Origin: Siphlonurus alternatus
Taxonomy: Eukaryota; Arthropoda; Insecta; Ephemeroptera; Siphlonuridae
Length of the DNA: 64,000 nucleotides
NCBI GenBank assembly: GCA_949825025.1
Contig: OX463778.1
Coordinates: forward strand, 33,868,616-33,932,615
Reading direction: 5' to 3'
Within the stretch, counting starts at the first letter, position 1. Each line of letters begins with the position of its first letter. A program made the translations under genes and the position numbers. Of this stretch, positions 50,182 through 61,613 are shown piece after piece. The notes beneath the pieces were generated by a model that was not told the DNA's origin, made no database searches, and saw only the letters and a list, made by a program, of their open reading frames with translations.

Positions 50182-50269
50182 TTCACAGAGCACAACAAGA
50201 ACTGAACTGACGCCTGCAGATTGAAACAGGAAATGACAAAACGTGTCTGCCGCGCAGAAATAACGGTCA

Positions 50270-50276
50270 TTTTATA
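50270..50276 (-). promoter_or_regulatory. TATA box of the three-exon gene model
   Basis: TATAAAA on the minus strand, in the GC-richer context ACGTTATAAAATGACCG, with no other T/A run nearby. Transcription would start about 30 bases on, near 50245, giving a short 5' untranslated region before the ATG at 50181. Confidence 0.4.
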
Positions 50277-50699
50277 ACGTGGTAAAAAGTTTAATTTTTG
50301 CAGAGTAGATGTGTTAAAATTAGTGTAACCGTTGAAACTTCAAAATATTACAAAGTTTCTAACGTTGAATGTATGCTTACACATTGCCGAACTGTTACTC
50401 TGCCTTTTACATATTCTAACATTTAATTTCCAACAATTTCACACGGTTGAAAGTTACACCGTAAAACGTTATTTCATTTTTAACAGAGTAAAATGCAACT
50501 TTTACGCATTGAAATGCTAAATCTTACAATGCAACTGCGTACATTGATATTTAACAGGGTAGAGACTGTTGATTTTGACAGTCCTCGCTTAACAGTGTTT
50601 GGAACTGTTGAATTTAACACAGAACTAGTTTATATTTAACAGGAATACTGTAGAATTTGTACCAACAGTTCAAAAACTGTCAACTGTTTTTTCCGTGTA

Positions 50700-52397
50700 C
50701 TAAATGGTTTTATTATGTGTAACATCAAATAAAAGGATAAGGTAAAAAAAGCATACTAAATGAAAAATTCCATATTAAAACACTTTATAAATACATTACA
50801 AACATTTCGTGACTAACAAGTAATTTTAAACAACGTAGAGATTGCAATCAAACGATAAATATTCATTACACACGTTAATTATGTTAAGTGAAAAATATTA
50901 TAAATATAAAATTATTTGGCATCAACAAGGTATAAAATACATACATAAAATTTGTACCATGATGGCTTTATAAGCAAGTAATTCGTAATATTTTGCCTTT
51001 ATTTTATTAAATTGCAAGATGAAAAAAATTATCAATTCAAATTTTGAGAGTGTAATGACTGTAATGTAATATAAGCCTTTTTATCTCGTGTTGAAAATAA
51101 CAATAATTAAAAATTAATGAGGAAGCCAAATTTATATGAAAAATATCAAAAGTATCGCCGCGCTTTACAATTTAAGCGTGTAATTTTATAAGGCTTTTTC
51201 ATAATTTTTAAATATGTATTTATTTTATTTTGAAGTTAGTATTTCATGAAAATATCAAAATTTTGACGCAGGTAAAAATAGCAACTTGTTTTATTTCGAA
51301 CATAATTTATTGCAGTCATTATAATCAGAACGAGATTTTTTTTTCTCGTCAGTGTTGTGGGCCGATATCTGCGTAACACATCTCTCGTGCAGAACCAAAT
51401 ATGTCCTTGGCGTGTGTCCGCTGGCCGTAATTAAACCTAATAAATGAAGTATTTGCATGACTTATATCTGCCGTCTTTCCACCTCAATCCATTCACTCAA
51501 ATGAACAACTTGCACGAATACTCGAAATTTGTTATTACCTCAACACAAAAAGAATATATGTGTGCGGCAAAACATTAATTTTATACAAACTTCAAACATC
51601 TCTCGTCGATCTAAGCATTAAAAACAACATATTGGCAATTCTGTGCTGCTCTAAATTATTATATTTTTTTATAAAAATACATTTAAAAACAACAAATTGC
51701 TTTACAAAATATTTTTTACAGTGTAAAACCTAAAAAAAGATTATCTGCGTATAAAATCGTATAAACACTATATCCTGTTCAAATCGGATTACTCTCGAAA
51801 CAGACCAAACTTCTATAATATTTAAACTTCATTTTTTTTTTTTTTTAAGTCAACGATAGAAAATTGCCTTCAGCAATCTACAACAGTATTAAATTTATAG
51901 AGAAGTTTGATATAAGTTTTGACTGAAACAGCTGTAAGTTGAAAATCAATATAAACATGAATAATAATTTACACCCGAGTTCAAATGCAGTAAACCACAC
52001 ATATACACAATATAATGTAATAATATTTTCTATATATATAATGTGCAGTGTTTAAGAAACCTTTGTAATAAGTGAGAGTAGTTGACACCTACAGTATATT
52101 ATGTATTATACCGTTAACTTATATATAAATATATTATAAAAGGTAGAGAAAGTTAGATAATTTTATAATATTTTAGCTGACAGTAATAAGGACAAGTATA
52201 TTATAGAAGTTAAGGGGTGTGAGGGTGAGAGAGAGTGAGAAGTTTCATACTGAAAAGGGGTGTAAATACGCAGAGAGGTTAAACTATTACCCTTAAAAGC
52301 TTATTCAGAAGAGGTTGCTAGCTAGTTATAAGCACTACAACAAGAGTTCAGAAGCATCACAGGGGCACAAGGAGGGCTATATAGTGATGTCGATAGT
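50700..52397. other. AT-rich non-coding DNA
   Basis: No frame longer than chance and no repeat pair recognised. A more balanced patch begins near 52200. Confidence 0.55.
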
Positions 52398-52420
52398 AGC
52401 AGCAGCAGCAGCAGCAGCAG
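52398..52420. repeat. (AGC)n microsatellite
   Basis: Nearly eight AGC units within a GC-richer patch (52200-52700). The patch has no supported open frame around the repeat; the 71-codon frame at 52526-52741 is not recognised. Confidence 0.9.
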
Positions 52421-52741
52421 GCATGCATTGCTACACCCCCCAAGTATATCGATCCCTCGTGGCCTAGGCCTTCTCCACCTACTACCGTACACCCACCCCT
52501 ATACTACACTGCTGCACTGAGTGACGTGACGTTAAAAGGAAGGGTGGTTCCAGTCACGCTCGAGCTGCATGCACGGTACTTTATAGATAGGAATTATTTC
52601 CCACCACAACCACGTGTGTGTGTGTCTACACATGACGACGGTGGGTATAAATGTTATCTACTGGGAAACAAAAACATTGAGAATGCTCAAAAGTCGAGAT
52701 CAACGTGCGTCGAATATAGAATCTATGTATTATTACAATAA

Positions 52742-55700
52742 GGTTCATATTTTTTTAGAGCAGTTTTCACTATATATCTGATGTTCTTATAAGTATACAC
52801 TACCCTACTAATAAAGGGCATAATACAAAGCACACAATATGATTTTATTTTTGACGTTCTCCTATAAGTTATTTAATTTCAGAAAATTACTACATGTCCG
52901 ACATTGCTACATATATAATATATAGTAAAGTTATTAAAACACTGATTTCATGCATTATTTATCATTCCCTTAACTTGAGAAATACTCATATACACTCTTA
53001 TAATAAAATTCGTTGCATTTTATAAGCTCAGACACATTAATTTTAATCATTGAATAGAACATTTGATGAAAATGTTTTCATAATTTGTATACCTAATAGC
53101 TAAAAAAAATTATTTTAATGATATTATATTATATATATATAGTTTTAAAAATAATTTCCCCTATATATATGTTTTTAACAACATGCAACAGAACTACTAT
53201 AGTATATATAGTCATTATAATTATATATTCAGAATTCTTAATAATACTGCATGACAAATATTTAATTATTTATTCAACATGAAATATAATTATTATAGTG
53301 TAGAACATTAGCTAATACCAGCATGCCTGGTACGACGACAATACTCTGCCAATGATTTGTACTGGTAATTAATGGTACAAACTACAAATGTTTATGAACA
53401 TCATGCAGCTGATGGGAGGAGGAATGTCATGCACATTCCTATATATACATTAGTAATTCATAAATCAGGTCACCAAATAAACACGGATGAATTGCAATGA
53501 AGTATGTATACATAGCAACCAACCTCTCATATAAAACTCATTGAATACGAAATTATTTTATAGTGAAGTACTTGTAATTTAAACCTCTTAAAATATTCTA
53601 TACTTTATGACCTATTTTTATTTAAACAATATTAAATGAAAGTGAGCATTTTTATATGCACATGCAGTATTTTTATATTTATAATTTTTAAAAAAAAATC
53701 TTATATGAAAAAGTAGTAGGTTAATGTTGAAACTAACGTTGGTTATTCTCTAATGAAGAAGGAAAAAGGTCACGATGTTGTGAGTTAATTATATCATGCA
53801 TGCAGGCTGCTACAGGACTGTATGCACTTGATCCTTTGCTATATAGTACCTCTCTGTCGTACCCATCGCTATGCCTGCAGCACTATTGCATGCTCTCGAT
53901 CGTTCACCGATATACAAATATAGTAGCATTGATGAAACAAAGCTGGTAAATAAGGTCTCTTTTATAATGTTTTAACAATGTTAAATATTAAACAAATCGT
54001 TAAATGTATAAACTGTAAGCATAAAAATCCAATACTATTATAGTACACTTGTGCAACGGAAGCAATTTTCATTATTATTCAGACTTTTTTTTTAAATATG
54101 AACGTTCGTGCATGTACATTATAAAATAAGATTATTACTTCTATTTACTTTTTTTTTTTCTTCATTTATTTTTGTGTTCTATAAAAAGTCAAACCTTTGA
54201 GGTATACAAGGTGAAAAATAATGAGAAAAATTTACATTATCAGCAGAATATTTAAAATGAGTACTTTAAATAATTTCTGTTCTGTAAGCAACTCGTTTTT
54301 TAAGATAAAAACAATTTAAATAACGATATGTTCAATAACAAAATATATTATCAGCTTTTTGCATGAAATTTATCATTTATTCTCACCCGCATAAATATAC
54401 AATGTGCTAAAACTTTTTAAACTACCCCAAATTTGTACAGATGACTCCACAGCGATGTAACTGCAAGCATGTATTGATATAATATAATGATATATTTTAT
54501 AATAAATAGTTATGTGCTGTATAAAAAGACATCCTGCAAAATTATTGCAAATATTAAAGTAAGATATATTACCAATGTCGGAAAGTATAAATTAAATTAT
54601 TTTTTACTATAGTTTCTCCTGATAATAATAAATATTAATTTCATAACATACTTAAGAGTTATAAAAATAAAAACATTATCCATGATATGAAGTTAATTTT
54701 ATTAATTGGAAAATGAAATTTATAATTTTCAATTAAAATAATACTAAAATGCTTTTGTGTGTGTATTGATATAATATCTCTTTTATACTCAATAAACGTA
54801 CGCAAACAATTAAGTGTTTCTTAATATAAAAAAATAAGGACCAAGTAACTATTACTATAAAAAATTCATCGTTGAGTATAGTTTCTTTAGAGTAAATTGT
54901 TTCCGCCTATATGCTGCAGTATATGCTTATTTTGTTTGTTTACATAAAATATTTTTCAAACTTATACGCTTCACCAAAAATACTCTCATGGGGAAATTTT
55001 ATTGAAACGACGAAATTGGAGAAATAAACTGAAAATATACTACAATAGGTAATTGAATTTTTTTCCTCCTTATATAGTAAAACTTGAAATGTCTAGCCAG
55101 TAAAAAAACTTCTATTTGCTTCAAACACTGAAGTATGTTGCGACTGTTTTCTTATAGTATATTCCAATTTGCTTCCTTATATAGGTGGTCCGTATTAATA
55201 AAAACGTCACTACTGACAACAATGGAACATGTATTCATGCATTAGTTTAATTAACAATGGCATATAATGTTAAAAGAAATAATATAATTAAAATTACTTT
55301 ACAATGGTTAGTAATTAATTTGAAACTTAATTAAATTATATAGTGAATGAGATATAAAGTAAAATTTATTGTATTCCGATACAAAATTAATTAATAATGA
55401 AATATGATATTATAATACTATGTATCATATATTAGAATAATAATGTAAGAACAAGTAGAAATGAAAATTGTTAAAGTGATAATTCGGTATTTTATAGAAA
55501 GGGGGGGGGGGAGAGAAAGATTATAGTCTAGGGACTATACAGTATCCAATAGATCTGATACTCTATGGCAATGCATATTAAGTAACACAGAGTGCATGCA
55601 ATGCATCAGTCTAAACTGTACTGCATCAGATAAACATTTTATATAATACACGACGAGTAGATATTTTATATTTTGCTGCTACTTCAAAATTACATAATAG

Positions 55701-58700
55701 AAGTATAGTATATATCGATCTATTGACATATTATTTTATATTATTTCTTACCGTTCAAAAAATTACAAAAAATTATGCACAACTCAATAATTTAATAATA
55801 TGCTTATAAAATTTTAATTAGCACTAAGGGACACTGTCTCCTATACTGCATGTCGGGCCTTATCGGTGTTATAAATATCTTTGTATTACACAAGATGCAT
55901 GATTGCACACCTCGCTATCCATCAATATCAGCAATGTATCTGACAGCTAATTAGTTATTAATGTATTTTTCTCCATGTTAAGACAATATTGCGACAAAGT
56001 ATTTTTGTTGAAAGTACAGAAGATTACAGTGAAAATTTTGCCTTTTTTTTTTTTTTTTTTTTTTTTTCAAAACCATATAATGATGCTTTAGTCTAGAAAA
56101 TTTACATTACAATAATACATCATTTAGCTCACAATTTGTTGAAATTATTACAAAATAATTTGTATAGGAACCGTAGTTGTATATCAGGTTGTTCACTTCT
56201 CATTTTTATCAAAATTAATATGATTTGCAACTTCATACACGTTGATGTTTTTGTAGTTGAATGCCTGGGAAGAAGAAGATATTTTTGGCCAGCTAAGGGG
56301 GAAATTTGAGACTCCTATTGTTTGTCTTCAGATCAAAGAGACGAGGCGGAAGGGGCGAGTTAATAAACAATATTGCACAAATAAGAGGTGGGACCCATCA
56401 GTATAATATAAAAGACAGCTTCTAAACACCCTGTCAACACAATCAAGAAATAAGAAATTATTAGAGGAACTTCCAAAATGTGCTCTTGAATATTACCTTA
56501 ATAAACCTATATAAGGTTCCATGATATCCATGCAATCATGCAGGTTTGATCTAATATCTAATTAGTCACTAAACAGTACATCGGCACGCTCCTTGCAAGC
56601 TTCAATTAATATTATTTGTCTGTACTACTAAAATACAAATATACGGAAAAAATCACAGTTTTTGAACGTCCAAAAGAGTTCATTCAGTGTTGTAACTGTT
56701 ACATGAAATGAATATAACACAGCTAAAATTCAGCGAAGCAGTGAAACTAACAAAAGCCAATAATTATAGGTGTACCTACGCGTTAAAGCTCTTCAAATTG
56801 TTTGATATTACTGGCATTTTGAACAAAATAATATGGCAGCATGATAGTGTATATAATGACACTAGTGAATAATGAGGACATCCGGCACCTAAGTACATGC
56901 AGTATTTATTATTTACACGAAAATATTTTTTAGCGCGACAGCGCTATATATTATGTTCTTATTGTAGTGTTTATTATGCTATATCCCTCGTTACAATCTG
57001 TCAACCAATAAGTGAGGACAGTACAAACACGATGAAAAACCTAATTAAATGTGACGCGCGCGCAGTGCAGTAAGTCGACCATTAATTCCTATTCAGAATA
57101 ATCTTAACAACAATCTGGTGTAACATAATAATTATTTTCTTAATTTATTTTTTAAAAATTTCACAAACAAAGATGACAGTATATATTTGATAAGTCACGT
57201 CATTAAATTTGATACTTCAAATATATTTAAAGTATTTTTATTATATATATGATAGCATTAAATGCATCATTGATTCCTTAAATTAAGATTTTAAGATACT
57301 GAGAACACTTTACTTGGAACCACTCTGTGTTCGGGTCATTGACACGGCTTCTAAATGTTCGAATGAATCCTGATGTTAGGCTTACGAGAGAAGCCATTTT
57401 ATTAGCCTCACACCCCATGGCGATGGTACTATAAAGGTGGGTGCAAACTGACATACCCTTAACCAATGAGATTTAACACGTGAAGACGCAAAATATATTA
57501 TATAATATACCTTGATTGTGCAGGTTTATAAAAATACGGTGTTGACAGTTTCCGTATACTGAGCTAAAATATGCACCCACTTAGTACGCTATTCTATTAA
57601 CTCCATTCATAAAATCTTTTAATTGAAACGCTTTACATCAGATTCTGGCAACTTGGTTTGCGTGATTACCTGCAGCGAACATACGTTTTCTTAAACTGAT
57701 CAAGACAACTCGTATTACATTGCAATTATAATTGCAATTGTCATGTGCTTCAATGAATTGATTAATTAACATCGAAATAAACTTTAAACAAAGTTTAATA
57801 TTCTATGATTCTATATATAAGAGCTATATAGAGTATATAGTGATACCAACTTTTCTATAACTTTTGTATACATTTTATCCCATGCATACACGCTGAATTA
57901 AAACAGTAAGCAATGCTGACTTCTATATATAATAATATATTATATACAAAGAAGCTGTATAACATTTTATGCAATGTTGAGATAAAATTACGACCGGGCA
58001 GCATCTTGAATATGACCACAAAGTACTACCACATTTTGTGGAGGTTCTATATCTGAAAATAGTGTTACGGTGCCGACATATCTGCAAGGTTTCCTCATAA
58101 ACTCTTGCTGCACAATTAAGAGCACTTATATAATAGCACTTTGCTTCATAAAGTAAACAAATGTAGAAGCGTGCAGGCTATCGTGCGTGCGTATAATATA
58201 TGTGGTGTGTGAGCCTCGTGCCTCGTGTCCACACACTCCACAACCTACCGTGTCCACACGCTGCTGCCGTAGAGATGCCCTGTCTAACTGTACAACTTAA
58301 GCATATACTTTTAAAAATAAGTGCTACAGATTTGTGACAATACTTTAAATAAGTATACCTTTGAGACACATTTCAACGCGCTTCTTTTATTGGTTAAATG
58401 ATGGTTTTGTATCTCATGACACATTCTCGTTCTCCTATCCCAGACTCCATTAGATCTTCTGGCATTACATAATTACAACAATTTAGCTATATTAAATTAG
58501 CAAACTTTACAGATATCTGTATGTTTAAAGCATTCAATTAAGTATTGACTATAGACGGTCCACAAGGGTACACAACAATACGTGTTGTCCAGCACGCAAA
58601 CGTGGGATAAGGAGCCGCGGCCGTGCTTTGAAGTCAAGCCATGGCACCCAGTGCTGTATGCAGCGTGCCTTGCAAATCAAACATCGGACACTACACCTGA

Positions 58701-61298
58701 CACCTGCATATATTTATATCAAATCGTATTTTATATTCACGAGTAGATTATAAAGAAGAAGTAATAAATAAATAGTTGATAGGCTTAAATGCAGTTCTAA
58801 AAATACGAAGAAGGAACATGACTCATAAATATAACATCATTTTATCTGATGATGAGGCTATACTTAAAAATAAGCAGTTAGTAATGTATATAGCAAGATA
58901 AGCATGCACTGTATTGTGTTATATGTCGTGTATATTTTTTAATAAACTACCTGTATATTTAATCTACATGATTAAACAGTGCAATATTTGCAGACTTTAG
59001 AAATGAATGTGATGATCAAATTAATTTTTGTATATACTAACATCAACTCACGATAAAGATGCACCCGACAACAGAAACTTATCTATAATATTTAAATTAA
59101 TATTTTAAATAAAATTCTCGATGATATAGTACTTATTAATCTAATCATACATTATTAACTAAAATTGCTGCATTATTTATGAGAGTTTACTGAGCAAAGA
59201 AAATATACAGAGTGCTTGGTAAGTAATTGATAGTTAAGTAATTCATGAATAGTATAGGTTGCCCCTAATACTTCAATCAAATACTGGATTTCTAACATTA
59301 ATTTATACATGCATGCAGTATTTGTATACAATATTATACTTTGATGACAATCTGTTATGTTTTATGTTGTAATAAATTGAAACAAAAATCGTATTGTTAT
59401 GGAAACAAATAGATCAATATCAATAATTTAATAACGAAGTACATGACAATGCATATTTTATATTATATAAATGTAAAGGTTTAAAATAGGAACTACATTC
59501 TAAATTAAGTGTCAATTTTATAGAATAAACCTCAGACTATATTATACAATCATAAATTTCTTCCAGACTAACTTTATGTTTAATAACATAGACTGTTAAG
59601 TTAATTTAAAATCACTATATAAAGATTCATATCACGATTTTTTATTCTTTTCATTTTATGGCCAAGTCTTTAATGTTATGTATAAGAAAAAAGTATTGAC
59701 ATACACAACTATATGGTACTGAATATTATATATAGAGTAAGTTTCTCGCAAAGTGCATTAATGTAGTTGGCAAGCAAATCACGGAGTCGGATGAAATATT
59801 ATGAGAAAACAGCTTATTTATAGTACAAGCTACATATATGCATGCATGTGGGGAAATTGATCACTGTATATACAGAAGGAGATACATAATAATTTATAGC
59901 ACAATTTCTACATAATTCTTGTTTGATATTCGATTATGTGAAATTGCAATATGTTTTTCTATTAGTAATTTAATAGCATTATAAATAAAATGGTACGAAA
60001 ATAAAAAATATGCAGTTTTATATTAAATCTGTTTGGATCAATACTCATTGGAAAACAAACAAGAACGCTATTTGATTAATAGTATGTAATTAAATTGCTT
60101 AGCGTTACGAATAATTTGAAAGCTTGCAATAATTTTTAATTATTACATTGATTAAATTAGAGTTTTATGTTGAAATAAATGGTATACATGATGTTTCATG
60201 CAACATTTTATAATACTATTAAAGTCACATGTTATTAATTATTATTAATAAAATTCATAGTCCTAAATATTAGATAAAATAAAGACTTTATTATAATGTC
60301 ATTCTTTTTCGCCAAATATATGAATATATGTACTGCATATGATACAACATTAATATAAACTAATTAATTGACTTGCCTGAGTGATCTTGATTAACCGGTT
60401 GTTACAATAAAATATGTTATTACTGTGCATGGTAAAGTATACACGTAATGATTTGATAATAAAAAAAAAAGATTTGAATCGGTCCAATGAATTATAATTA
60501 GGAAACAAACACCTTAGTGTATAAATATTGATAATAGCGACATTTTCAATTTAAAATCAATGGAGCAAAACGTAAACTCGATAGAAGATTTCGATTAAAC
60601 ATTCATTACGAAAATTTGTTGCTATTGCAAAAGCGGATATTGCTTATTATGGAATTAATGAATACGTCGATTCACATATTGCATGCATAACAATAATATT
60701 TTATACATACAGTATGTGTATATTTTCCCATAAGCCATATAGAGTGTGTGGATATATAAAAATCAATAAGCTTATAGAGCGTGTGTTTTCTGGCTCTTGC
60801 CGCCTCTGCTGCTACTTCTGAAATCTCTCTCTTCTTGTTCTTGTGTGCTCTCCGTAACCTAGTTTAAGATTTCTTGGTCTCATAGTTCACCCTCGGCCAT
60901 ATCTATCTAGCCCGACACCTCTCCATTCCAACCCCCATGCAGTCAGCTAACTTCTTTTTAACAAAACCAGACTCAGTTTTAAGCATTTAATGATAGAGGT
61001 AAAATATGGGCACTAGATTATTCTTGGGACTCCAAATCTGTTAGTTACTAAGATGCATAAAGACATAAAAGTTCACTCACTGATATACAGAAGTATGTTC
61101 GATCATTATATAAATCCTTGTATAGTCACAAGAAAATTAGGCCGTGTAATTGTTGACTTGTACGGTACCTTTGTTACAATTAATAAACTATGGAACTACG
61201 TAGTGCCATGATTACATTAAAATCACTGGACTTTCTTTTTCTGTGACACTCTGGTTACTTTCTTTGAGTACATTAAAAACCAAATCACTGCCTGTGAA
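52742..61298. other. Long AT-rich desert
   Basis: Only simple runs (G run at 55501-55511, T run at 56043-56067) and short GC-richer patches are seen: 53760-53940, 57290-57470, 58140-58380, 58550-58700 and 60780-60980. At 56290-56350 the words CCTATTGTTTGTC and AGATCAAAGAG look like Sox- and TCF-type binding sites side by side, a possible enhancer fragment. At 57278-57466 the minus strand has a 62-codon frame with CCAAT-like ATTGGTT upstream, not supported as a gene. At 56641-56672 TACGGAAAAAATCACAGTTTTTGAAC resembles the right end of the element at 48.9-50.7 kb and may be a solo relic. Confidence 0.45.
56043..56067. repeat. Poly-T run (25 T)
   Basis: Uninterrupted T tract without a recognisable retroelement beside it. 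Confidence 0.9.
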
Positions 61299-61613
61299 TG
61301 GACAACCTATGAAATTTGTTTTATTGCAGAAATTAATACGGGGTACCAAATTTTGATACTGTACTCTGATTTTAGAAATTTTAAAAAATATTGAAAGTGC
61401 AGTCACGCCCTCTCTGCTGGAGGCGTTAATATAGACGATTAAGCCCTATTTTCTTTATTAATTAAGGATCCAGGGGGGCCAACATAACTCGCAGAACTTT
61501 CAATAATTATTAAAAATAGCTTCGTGACTCAAAAAATCTGAAAAAATTCAAAGTAGCAAAATTTGGTAAAATCTATTCATTTTTGCAATAAACAATTTTT
61601 ATGCAGGTTGCCC
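61299..61613 (-). mobile_element. Inverted-end repeat R2, copy b (both ends present)
   Basis: The ends are GGACAACCTATGAAATTTGT on the left and, read inward from the right, GGGCAACCTGCATAAAAATT, followed on both sides by TATTGCA(A/G)AAAT words. The unit is ~315 bp, with inner symmetry around CTTTCAATA / TATTGAAAG and GGCGTTAATA. It is the complete relative of the truncated copy at 31963-32258. A 65-codon minus-strand frame across its left end is not a gene. Confidence 0.75.

Larger units (their letters stand above)
48915..50697. mobile_element. CACTA/EnSpm-like element carrying a small gene
   Basis: The left end is CACTGAAAAAACACTTGACA; the right end, read inward, is CACGGAAAAAACAGTTGACA. 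Each is flanked by TA. Several hundred bases inside each end are filled with variants of TTAACAG, AACTGTTGAATTT and TTCTACA, i.e. subterminal repeats. CACTG-type ends, a short (2-3 bp) duplication and subterminal repeats are the known layout of CACTA/EnSpm (CMC) elements, also in animals. No transposase of the family is present, so this copy is non-autonomous. A hairpin element has inserted in its left subterminal region. The middle holds a three-exon gene model on the minus strand. Confidence 0.7.

Noticed and set aside
56641..56672. Sequence resembling one end of the CACTG-ended element
   Set aside because: Only one end is seen and no partner in inverted orientation within several kilobases; mentioned as a possible relic only.
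57278..57466. Minus-strand frame containing NDPNTEWF, which resembles the N-terminus of phosducin-like protein 3
   Set aside because: The match is only a few residues, no ATG lies at the right place in that frame, and no following exon with the conserved continuation is seen.
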